Position numbers and translations under genes: made by a program | Source: Sipunculus nudus | Taxonomy: Eukaryota > Annelida > Sipuncula > Golfingiida > Sipunculidae | Assembly (NCBI GenBank): GCA_026874595.1 | Contig: CM049308.1 | Location: 15,932,001 to 15,996,000, forward strand | Direction of reading: 5' to 3' | DNA: 64,000 bases | In this document: positions 12,261-21,707 of the stretch, piece by piece | How the letters are laid out: the number at the start of each line of letters is the position of its first letter | Numbering within the stretch: position 1 is the first letter of the stretch | The notes under the pieces: generated by a model | Database searches by the model: none | Seen by the model: only the letters and a program-made list of their open reading frames with translations | What the model was told of the DNA's origin: nothing

Positions 12261-12659
12261 CCATTTTTAGACATCAAATTCTGCCAGTAGGCAGCCCCTT
12301 TGGGCTAAGACCCTGAAGTATTAAAGATATTACCTTTTCTTACATTTTTATCCCAAAGAAGAATAACGAGAACTTCAGCTGGTGTGTGTATTTTGAGAAC
12401 ACAGATAATTCTGTGGAATCTGTGTACGAAATACTTTACAACATTGTGTAAACCCTGCAAAACAAAGCACAGCAGAGCTCAACAGCCCGGGGCTTTATAC
12501 GTCTGTTAGTCGTTGAATTTGATATAACTGATAGTGCCAGTCTAGGTGGTACCTGTGAAACAGGAAATCTGGGAACCTGTACATACCCACCGTCATGCCC
12601 AACTAGTGTGCATATACTGCGGCCTGTATATTGCTAAAACAGTATCTGACTGTCATTTT

Positions 12660-12874
12660 AATGCAAGTAAATATGTTTTAAATATGTGTATGTTTAGATC
12701 ATTGTTTTAAACATTTTATTTTATTTTCAATGACTATTCTAATATGGGTATGTAATGTATATATCTTTGTCAATGTATATTTCTCTGTGATATTTCCAGG
12801 ACCCCATCAAAAAACAGCTGAACATGCTGAATGGGCCATCCTGGTAAAATATATGTATAAATAAAATAAATAAA
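12660..12874 (+). mobile_element. LINE-like 3' UTR remnant with A-rich (TAAA)n tail
   Basis: A T-rich stretch is followed by CAGGACCCCATCAAAAAACA, then a GCTGAATGGGCCATCCTGG phrase and a tail of ATAAATAAAATAAATAAA. This order is typical of non-LTR retrotransposon 3' ends in marine invertebrates (recalled, not searched). No coding part remains. Confidence 0.45.
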
Positions 12875-14690
12875 CAAGTACCACTCAAGGGGTTTTATTT
12901 TTATTTTAGAAATCAAGATTGTATGATATTATTTTTTCCTCTTTATCGTCAATGTTACAACCCTGGCCTGCACAGAACTGAAAATACTGTGGAAAATCTC
13001 TTAATTTATCAATAAATAATCCCAACAAAGAATATAAGGATCCCTAACTGACATAAAAACTCTTCAAACTCTTCAAAAACACAGCAGAAGACCTTTGAGT
13101 TAATTAACAGCAGATTTTCCTGTCTTACATTTAATACATGAATGACCATAAACACTTCCATTTTTAACATGTAAATTCTCTGTCTTTGCAGCTGATCAGC
13201 TCACCACAATGGCGAAAACTGGAATATTTATACTTTACAAAAATATAGCTCAAAGACTACTGAAAAAATATAATTTCTGAATTAAAAAAATCATTTTTAA
13301 TTCTAAGTTTATAAATGGGAATTTTAAAAGCAACTCTAAAGATTGCTGGTTTATACCTATTGAGCACGGTAGCCATAGAGAAAATTATCTGGCTGTTTCG
13401 TGCAGAACTGTAAAAAGCTGTTTGGTGCTGCACTGTAATAGACTCTGTGGTTGGTCTAGCTGTATCCAGGGTTGTCATGTTCACAAGCTTCCAGACAGAC
13501 CAGGCTATGGTAGTGGCAGCACGCAGCCGGGATCAGAGCTATTTCCTGGCAGCCACAGGACAAGGAGTACCAAAACCCAAGCATGGTCTCGTATACCTTT
13601 CCTTAAAAGTGTCCTGGTTTTGGACTAGGTATTCTATTTCACAAACTTTGCTTGAAATATTGTCCCATTTCTTAAAGCAACCATCACTTTATTAAAGCAA
13701 ATAGTGTTATCATTAAATTTAATGATTAATGGAAGATGGCAGAGCTATGATTGGGAGATTAATATCGAAAATTAGGAACTTAAACATGTTTTCTGTTATC
13801 ATGACACTGTATCAATGATCAGCATTATAATAACGGCAGCGATCTTTCACCACCAAACCCACACTGAGACTATCAAGTGTTCTGCATACAAACCAATGAC
13901 GTGATCACACTTAATCACAGATATCTATCTGGCCTGTCATATTTGCTCAACTCCACTTGTTTCTATGTTATTGATTACCCTTTTATTCATTAGTATATTA
14001 CTCAGAACTGCTATATCATTATTTGGTCAGGATCTGGCAAAAAGGACAAAACGCTATTACCAAAACAATCGAATGCAGCTCCACAGCCTAGAAATATTCC
14101 ACAACTATTCCATCATTTTAGATATTTCCTAGATGTGAATTCAACATAATTATTAATTATAAATACATTTATTTGTCATAGTTTATCAATCATAATGAAA
14201 TCAAACCCCTTTGACAAAGTTATATCCAGCTACAGCTGAGGAATGAAACCAATACTTAATAAGGATAAGCTACATAATTTGGGCCTGATGGGGACACCTC
14301 CAAAAACACTGAAAACAAGAAAAGTTGATCTTTGGAAAAGATGTTGTTTGTCCCAGACCTATCATGGAAGTAGCTGCATGAGAGGTTTAGAATAACAGTG
14401 GGAAATTTGAGGGACACTTCCTAAAAGGACTGATGATGTAATAACAGTAAAAAACATTGTTGTCTGTGTTACCTTGAAAACTAGCCCTTAATGCGAGGCA
14501 TCAATGGTGTAAGTATGGTGACTGTGCCTCAAATTCTAATAAGTTAAATGTTGCACTGACATCATTTTAGCAAGATCGCCTCTGTGAACTTAAACAATAC
14601 ATCAGGGTCATATATATTTGAACTTAACCTAGCTCTCTATGTGGGGCATCATTGGTGCGAGTATATTAAATGTATATATTTAGGATACAT
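12875..14690. other. Gap without recognised genes
   Basis: Overlapping ORFs at 13257-13695 on both strands reach 82 codons. None has a recognisable motif, none is supported by splice signals on both sides, and several frames are open at once, which argues against coding. The rest is AT-rich DNA. Confidence 0.45.
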
Positions 14691-14694
14691 GTAC

Positions 14695-14895
14695 ACTGGT
14701 GCAAACAATATTTTAACATAATATGGTCAGGACCAATATTATGTAATATGGTCAGGAACAATATAATAAATTATCATAGTCAGAACCAATATTATGTTAT
14801 ATGGACTTTTAACTAATTTTATAATGTAATATGGTCTTAACCAATATTTTAATGTAACACTGATCAGGACTAATTTTACAGTGTAATATTGGTCG
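14695..14895. repeat. Minisatellite, ~35-40-bp unit (AATATGGTCAGGACCAATATT)
   Basis: About five diverged units combine TAATATGGTCAGGACC with AATATTATG. Each unit contains the imperfect palindrome AATATGGTC/GACCAATATT, so the array could form a ladder of small hairpins. Confidence 0.65.
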
Positions 14896-15855
14896 ACCAG
14901 GATGACTGAACTTCCTTGAGTTTGTGCCTGTTAAACAAATGTGCAGTCCTTAGACTGCTTGCAGCATGCCTCCAACCTTGGGTTTCATGCAGTCTCCCCT
15001 TGGCTGAGCTGGTAAGCCTGTGATTACCAACCACAAATCAACAGGGATGTCTCCAGAAAATCACAAGACGACATAACCTGCATGGTTATCTGTATCTACA
15101 GAACATCAGATGCGGCAACTGGGAAATGATGCTTGTAAAGTAAGTGCTTAGTTTAATGCATAAATTAATTATTATGCCTGCACTAATGCAAGATATCCCT
15201 TTTTTGGTTCTTTAAAAATAGGTACCTAGGTCTATGGCAGGAGGCTCTGTCTACTGAATGGAGAAGGAATCAAATTGATAGGAATTAGGGGTTTAAGATT
15301 TCAAACTTTATATCATGTGAATGAGAATAGGAATAAACCAAATGTTAAAACCTGTTATTAATTTAGAGTACACCCCTGAGATTCTATCAATATTGCCCAT
15401 TCGCCCTAGAGGAAAAAAAAATTGCCTAGGGGACCAAACTGGAGACATGCTGTTCTAAAATACAATGCCTTAAAGCTTGATAACATTCATTAAATATAGG
15501 GTAAATCAATTAAATTTTGTGGCAGATATACATGAACTTTTATATTTCTAATTGCAGTGCCTTTTGACCCACTTCATCTTTGTTCACAACCGCATATAGC
15601 TTTTTTTTAGGGGGGGGGGGGACACATAAGCTGTAAATCCTTAAGGGTCATTATAGGGTTAAATATGCCCATGTATGGTCTTAAACAATAATTAATCATC
15701 TCAGCTTGATATGGGATCAATCAAGGTTCCAGATACATTCATTTTCTTTTGACCATAATACCTTCATAACTGAATGTATGTGTGGCCCATGAGGCATGAC
15801 ACTGTACCAGGGCCCTGACTGGTCAGCTACACTGTGCATTCAAGTGAAGTGTTAA
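14896..15855. other. Gap without recognised genes; G-run at 15610-15620
   Basis: The stretch contains TTTTTTTTAGGGGGGGGGGG around 15602-15620 and ordinary AT-rich sequence. A phrase at about 15000 (CTTGGCTGAGCTGGTAAGCC) resembles a tRNA A box, but no B box follows at the right distance. Confidence 0.4.
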
Positions 15856-16178
15856 GCTGTGTGGCCACTTATGCGGTACAGATCGGATACGGATGCGTTT
15901 TTAATCGCGCATATGGAATAAAGAAGGAGTGTGTCCACTTATGTGGTGCGGTATGCGTGCGACATGCGGAAACGGATACGTTTTTTAAAAAGCGGACCAT
16001 GTAGCCGCGGGTATGGAAACCGCGTGGAAACGTATGCGGAAACGTGCCATTTTGTAGAGGTTAAAGAGAGTGAAAGACCTAAAAACGCACTGAAAAACGT
16101 ATCTAATGGACACACACATACAAAATATCCGCATACGTATCCGCGGCGCACATGCACCGCATCCGTACAAGTGGACAC
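15856..16178. mobile_element. CpG-rich MITE with ~30-bp imperfect inverted ends
   Basis: The left end GTGTCCACTTATGTGGTGCG (15931-15950) is matched in inverse at the right end by CATGCACCGCATCCG followed by TACAAGTGGACAC (ending 16178). The arms share GTGTCCACTT, TGCGGT and GTGCG words. The interior is dense in CpG, unlike its surroundings, with repeated GGATACG, CGTATGCGG and CCGCGG words. A second partial left end (GTGGCCACTTATGCGG, from about 15858) sits just outside, suggesting a nested or partly duplicated copy. The overlapping ORFs on both strands reflect the absence of AT-rich stops, not genes. The superfamily is not determined. Confidence 0.65.
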
Positions 16179-16204
16179 GCGGCTTTATCCCCAGATGGCA
16201 AACA

Positions 16205-16396
16205 ATAACCTATTAAATGAAGTGTTCTGAAGAGGTGATCAGCAATGACCAATGGAATGAGGTATAACAGTGAGTGCTCAGTCAGTCTGACTAATCAAAT
16301 GAAATGTTGTAATCAGGTGATCAATATTGACCAACCAAATAAGGTGTTAAAATCATATGACCAACACTAACCAATCAAATGAGGTGATAATATAAT
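16205..16396. repeat. Degenerate minisatellite, ~48-bp unit
   Basis: AATCAGGTGATCAATATTGACC-like units (GGTGATCAGCAATGACCAAT, GACCAACACTAACCAATCAA, CAAATGAGGTG) recur four times with substantial divergence. Confidence 0.5.
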
Positions 16397-17980
16397 CTGC
16401 TGAATCGGCACCTTTGTTTCATGGTTGGTGATTAAGGTAACAAGGCCTGTAATGGCATCACAGACAGGTAACTGGTTCACTTCCAGATCATTTCATACAG
16501 TCAACAAGACTATTTCTTGGTTTATTTGCCCTGGGTTATCACAGTAAACCAGATATTTACATATACTGTGAAGTGTGCCCTGGAATCACAAGTATCCTGA
16601 CAGATCCCCATAAATTTTTAATACTTTAGCAATATATTAAATTCTTGAGTGGATGATGTTGATATTGAACAAGGTAAAGAAGCACAATGGAGACCAGAAC
16701 AAAGAGGAATGATGATAGTTTAGCGTGACTGGGCAGACTGCAGTAAAACACTACAGCTCACATTCCTTCAAGGTTTATAAAAACAGGCAAAATTGGTGAA
16801 GGTTTTCTAATGGTAATGGTAATCTTGCTGTATAACTGTCATCAATCTCATCATGTACTATCTATAATTAGCTAATTAATGATTTAACTTTAATCATAAA
16901 TATGTCAACAATATCATCCATGCTTCATGTTTTAACAATATCATCAATGTTTCAACAGTACAACCAAAATTTTAAATATATTATCACTAGCTACCAATCA
17001 CATAATGATATCCTTTAAGGCATTGTGGCCAGAACACCAATTAGCACCCCTCCCCCCCCCCCCCCCCCAGCACACATGCACATGTGTAAAACATAGGAAC
17101 AGTAACAGTTTATTTCTTTGGTGTAGCCTAACCTAAGAATAAATATTACAGATTCACGGGGTGAAAGAAGCAGCTCTCAATGTACAATCCCTCTCTTTAT
17201 CCATCCTGATATTCTGATTTTAATATACTTTAAATGCTATTTCCAAAATCTCTAGGTCTAAAGCTAAGAATACATATGTGCTGAATACAGATCTTACATA
17301 TAAAAATTCATATTTACTAAATAAGTAATGTGAGATTCCATATGTGCAGATCCAACAGTCTAAATGCAAATTCCTGCCAAACGAACTGCAACATATATAT
17401 AGCAATGTTCGCAGTTCTGCATGGTATCCTGGAGTTACACACATACAAAAATATGCATGTTGCCTAGCCAGTACCTATGAAATCTCTCAACACGTTTTCC
17501 ACACGCCATATTCTGCATGCCACATTCCACATTCTGTGCATGTGGAATCATATTTTAAGTCTATAACACTAAAGCTAATTCTTCAGATTACATTTATCAA
17601 GGAGAGGCCTGGATGGGAGACATGGTAATTAACTTCTTTGTTATAGCGACCAGCTTCTGTAGGTGGTGCTGTCTAAGAAGTATGACCATTTCATTATTGT
17701 TAATCTGCACCTATAGATATTGTGATTGTGATCACCTCCAAAATTTCAAACCATTTTTATTTCAAGAATATGTCGAAGCTGTTCAATTGTGTATTGAATA
17801 AGGATAAAGATAACCATATGATAAGAAGGATGTCTTATTGAGCCTTCTGCATTTCAGGATTTACAGACACGGAGCTAAGAATAATCAAGAAGTCATTACC
17901 AGTAATTACGATGGCACAAAGAACCTCTAAGGTTTTACTGAGACTACATCAGTATACAATTAAAGAACTATTGAGGGACC
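16397..17980. other. Gap without recognised genes; C-run at 17052-17068
   Basis: A run of 17 C follows CACCCCT at 17052. A small hairpin ATTCCACA/TGTGGAAT lies near 17526-17550. ORFs of 94 and 74 codons at 17220-17628 overlap on opposite strands and show no motifs. Confidence 0.45.
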
Positions 17981-17984
17981 TTTA

Positions 17985-18045
17985 CTCCATATAGTCCAAC
18001 ACCTTAACCACTGTGCTACAACCTGCTCCATCAACCAAAAGTTGG
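17985..18045 (-). mobile_element. tRNA-like A-box fragment, possible SINE head
   Basis: Read on the minus strand, TAGCACAGTGGTTAAGG followed by TGTTGGAC is a good match to the 5' half of a tRNA (A box and D arm). No convincing B box lies at the usual distance, so this is at most a truncated tRNA-derived SINE. Confidence 0.35.
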
Positions 18046-18119
18046 ATTTCTTATACACAGACAAATACAAAACATTGACAACAACATTGGTCAAAGTACA
18101 TTTCTTCAATTTTAGTTGT

Positions 18120-18690
18120 GGAGGTAAAAAAATGCCAAATAACAGTGAGCATCTTGGGAGGTAAAACTATGCCTAATTTCAGTGGGCATCTTTGGAAGTA
18201 AAACTATGCCTGATTTCAGTGGGCATCTTTGGAGGTTAAACTATGCCAAATTTCAGTGGGCATCATTGGAGGTAAAACTGTGCCTAATTTCAGTGAGCAT
18301 CTTTGGAGGTAAAACTATGCATAATTTCAGTGGGCATATTTGGAGGTAAAACTATGCCAAATATTTGTGGGCATCTTTGAAGGTAAAAATATGCCACATA
18401 TTAGTGGGCATTTTTTTAAGTAAAATATGCCAAATATTAGGGGGCATCTTTGAAGGTAAAAATATGCCAAATATTAGGGGTCATTTTTGGAGGTTAAAAT
18501 ATGCCAAATATTAGTGGGCATTTATGGAGGTAAAAATATGCCAAATACCAGTGGAACTTTTTGAGGAAAAAATATGGCTAATTTCAGTGGGCATCTTAGG
18601 AGGTAAAATAAGCCAAATATTAGTGGGCATCTCTGGAGGTAAAAATATGCCAAATATCAGTGGGCATCTTTGGAGGTAAAGATATGACCA
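18120..18690. repeat. Minisatellite, 37-bp unit, about 15 copies
   Basis: The consensus unit is near GGAGGTAAAACTATGCC followed by AAATTTCAGTGGGCATCTTT. About 15 consecutive copies run from 18120 to 18690. Two sub-variants are visible: 'CTAATTTCAG' mostly in the first half and 'AAATATTAG' mostly in the second, with the former returning near 18570. The minus-strand ORF at 18511-18711 merely translates the array. Confidence 0.85.
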
Positions 18691-19860
18691 GTGGACCAGC
18701 CAGAGAAACAAGACAAATGTTGGCCAGACCTATATTCCTAAGACCTGGTTCTGGGTCCTTGTCTGCACCTTGGGCTTAGCATGCAGTCGATCAAAGCAGG
18801 TGGATCAATTACTGCCAGCACATGGTGCGCTACTGATGCACCAGTCTGACCATATATTCCAGGCTGTCTGTACCGATACCAGCATCCTGTGGCAATTACT
18901 CACAGCCCTCATGGTAAACTTCATATACACACTGGTTTAATGAAGCAGCATTAATTCATTACACCTAATTAGCTGTCAATCAAACAAGACTGATTTACCC
19001 GCTACCAGTGGGTAAGTGTAGGTTTTCTGTTATGATGGCAGATTAATTTTACTGTTTGAGGTGGATTTAACCACAGGCTTTGCTCTCTGTTATAGATACA
19101 GATCCTTTAACATGGATTTAAACAGATTTAACATTCCTGGATCTCCATGAATGCACACAGAGTTTTAATTATGAACATTGTGTTTTGGTGGATTCAATAA
19201 TGAATAACTCACTGGGCTGAAATAATGGATTTGCAGTTGATTAGAGAAAGTATGGTGGTTTGTTGACAGAAGCTTTTACAGTAGAATTTTAAAGGCAAAA
19301 CATGCGACTCTTTGGAGAAAAATAGGATTTGTACAGCTCAACAGATTATGCTCTAAAGAGGGCACTGGGTTAGTGGACCTGTACAAGATCCACAGGGAAA
19401 CTCAGTTGACTGGACAGATACAGAAATAAAGGTGATCCTGAGATATAACAGTGGATCCTTGTTAAAACATGCAGACAAACCTTAATATATGCCTCTGCAG
19501 TATATATATATATATATTTATATGCTCTCACAGCATTTAAAAAAAAATACATTCAACTCTATACCCTTTGCATTGGATCTCAGACTGAGGTTTTGCTAGT
19601 CAAACTATTATTGAGGATTTGGGCCTAGTTCCAAATAAAGTGTTATCCCACCTTAACTTTTCTGACACACACATCCTTGCCACCAAATTCTGTCTGCAGA
19701 TAGATTTGCACCTGAATCCTGTATTCAGAGTACTTTTGTGTCAAATCCCATGCCCCTTATAAATTCTTGACAAGTTTATTGAACCTGCTTATGCAGGGTG
19801 CCATTTTGTGTACACAAAAAGACCTGTATTCCATAGGTCTCATTGTTGAAATCATGAGTA
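18691..19860. other. Gap without recognised genes; (TA)n at about 19500
   Basis: A short (TA)n tract lies at about 19501-19518. The remainder appears to be single-copy AT-rich DNA. No exon was identified. Confidence 0.45.
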
Positions 19861-20245
19861 AACCACAATTCAAAAGAACTATTTTCTGGACACCATGGCA
19901 AGAGACACCTTTCCGAACTTTTCCCCTACTAAACTAGTTCAGTGTCATCACTTGGAATATCATAAAGGAGTTGATTCATGGGTTTACAGAATACCATTTA
20001 TCTGCATTAAGCTTCACCGCTCATTTCTCTGACCTATATTCATTCACTACAGTGCTCATCCATCAGTTTAACAGTTGGAGATAGACAAGTCAAACCTGAA
20101 GTGGGGCGTTGTGTTTGCTTGTTAATTTGTTTGATGTTTTGTACAGTGACAATCTTTCATTGTGATATTTGTCCTGATGAAACCATGTATAGTGATGTTT
20201 TGTCCTGTTGCAATCATGAATAGTAATATTTTGTAGTGTTACAAT
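19861..20245. repeat. Segmental duplication, left copy
   Basis: About 385 bp beginning near CAAAAGAACTATT (19871) recurs at 20738 with an offset of 867 bp. It includes the phrase TTGATTCATGGGTTTACAGA and the beginning of the minisatellite. Copies differ by scattered substitutions and small indels, so the duplication is not recent. Confidence 0.8.
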
Positions 20246-20715
20246 CACACAGTTTTCTTTTGTCTTGTGATGTTTTGTCTGGTGACAATCACACAGAGTG
20301 ATGTTTTGCAGTATGACAATCACACAGAGTGATGTTTCATCAATTGATAATCATGTATAGTGATGTTTTGCCCTGCACAACAATCAAGTAGAGAGAAGTT
20401 TTGTCCTTTGACAGTCACACAGAGTGATGTTTTGTCTTGTGACAATCACACAGAGTGATGTTCGTCCTGTGACAATTATGTATACTGATGTATTGTAGTA
20501 TGACAATCACACAGAGTGGTTTCTCCATGTGATGATCATGTATAGTGATGTTTTGTCTTGTCACAATCACACAGTGATGTTTTGTCTTGTGAAAATCACA
20601 CATAGTGATGTTTTGTCTTGTGACAATCACACAGAGTGATGTTTTGTCTTGTGAAAATCACACAGAGTGATGTTTTGTCTTGTGATAATCACACACAGTG
20701 ATGTTTGTCAAAATT
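20130..20715. repeat. Minisatellite, ~31-bp unit (TGATGTTTTGTCTTGTGACAATCACACAGAG)
   Basis: About 18 units made of AGTGATGTTTTGTCTTG followed by TGACAATCACACAG. Homogeneity is highest toward the right (20560-20700). The minus-strand ORFs at 20090-20323 and 20415-20630 translate the array and are not genes. The array lies between the two arms of a segmental duplication. Confidence 0.85.
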
Positions 20716-20736
20716 ATAGGTATTTACCACACGTAC

Positions 20737-21095
20737 TCAAAAGAACTATTCTCTGGACACTGTGTAAAGAGACACATTTCCAAACGTTTCCCCTACTAAA
20801 CTAGTTCAGTGTCATTACTTGGCATTTCATGAAGGAGTTGATTCATGGGTTTACAGAATACCATTTATCTGCATTAAGCTTCACTGCTCATTTCTCTGAC
20901 CTATATTCATTCACTAGGGTACTCATCAATCAATTTAATATTTGGAGATAAACAAGTCAATTTTGAAGTTAAGTGTTGTGTTTGCTTGTTAGTTTGTTTA
21001 ATGTTTTGTACAGTAACATTCTTTCATTGTGATATTTGTCCTGTTGAAATCATGTTTAGTGATGTTTAGTCCTTTTGCAATCATGTATAATCAAG
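20737..21095. repeat. Segmental duplication, right copy
   Basis: This is the direct repeat of 19861-20245. It ends with the same transition into TGATATTTGTCCTGTTGAAA and two decayed minisatellite units, so the duplicated module comprises single-copy DNA plus the start of the array. Confidence 0.8.
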
Positions 21096-21099
21096 TTAA

Positions 21100-21365
21100 T
21101 CTTAACAGTCCTTGAAAATAGCTGTTTTTACTTTGAAGTTCTTGATGTCCTTGAATTTTTTAGCAGAGATACCACTTCTGTTTTGAGTTCCTCATACAAG
21201 CATATTAGTAGATTCTGTACATACACTCGTTTTTACCAACTTAGGTATGATTACAGTATCATATCAACCATTAAATAAGCTCTTCAAAATTTGTAAAATT
21301 GGAGCCTGAGTGACCTTGAAAAGTCCTTGAAATCTGACCCAAGAGAGGTGTGCAAACCCCGAACC
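21100..21365. mobile_element. Possible DNA-element remnant with CCTTGAAAAG phrases
   Basis: The right edge reads CCTTGAAAAGTCCTTGAAATC and then GTGTGCAAACCCCGAAC, reminiscent of the CAGGGTTCGTACAC end at 5666 in inverse orientation. The left edge has AGTCCTTGAAAATAGC. A short internal ORF (21075-21278) has no motif. Classification is uncertain. Confidence 0.35.
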
Positions 21366-21522
21366 TAATCATATCTCTTGGATTTTTGTCTTCACATGCA
21401 TGAATGCAGCAATGTTACATCAATCAGTCATTGAATGACTTGACAAGTGGATTTGCTATACGTGTGGTTGTTCAATCCGAAATATGTTGAGTAAGCATAC
21501 TATGAGGTGATCTATGACTGAC

Positions 21523-21619
21523 CTGTGAAGACGCTTGGAATCTTGGACATGAAGCTTTTAACAGTCCTAACTGGTACTCCTGTGTGCTCATCTTGCATCC
21601 GATCAACAATAAGCTCCAT
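21523..21619 (-). CDS. Internal exon of an R7-family RGS protein, start of the DEP domain
   Basis: This 97-nt minus-strand exon encodes 32 codons plus one base. It is preceded by a good acceptor (TTTTGTGTTTCAG) and followed by the donor GTCAGT (21517-21522). The peptide begins [11 protein letters not shown] and ends [17 protein letters not shown] recognise it as the first helix of the DEP domain of RGS6/7/9/11 and nematode EGL-10, whose vertebrate RGS7 version has ..RMQDEKNG.P.RTVKSFLSKIPSVFSG. The exon boundaries agree with what I remember for vertebrates (phase 0 start at Met-Glu, phase 1 end after the Gly codon's first base). R7 RGS proteins accelerate GTP hydrolysis by Gi/o alpha subunits, bind Gbeta5 through a GGL domain, and use the DEP region for membrane-anchor binding. 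The remaining DEP, GGL and RGS exons are expected at lower coordinates but were not found in the window, implying an intron longer than 21 kb. Which paralogue is unresolved; the sequence is closest to RGS6/7. Confidence 0.9.
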
Positions 21620-21707
21620 CTGAAACACAAAACTAACACTAATTTAAGGGGCCTAATCACATAATTAACCTTTTATAAATTAAAGGTAAACCTTTGGTGC
21701 TTTTATA

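Noticed and set aside
13257-13695. Overlapping 68-82 codon ORFs on both strands
   Set aside because: Several frames are open in a less AT-rich patch; no motif and no splice pair.
18120-18690. CRISPR-like regular repeat array
   Set aside because: The repeats are contiguous, diverged and without unique spacers; the context is an animal genome.
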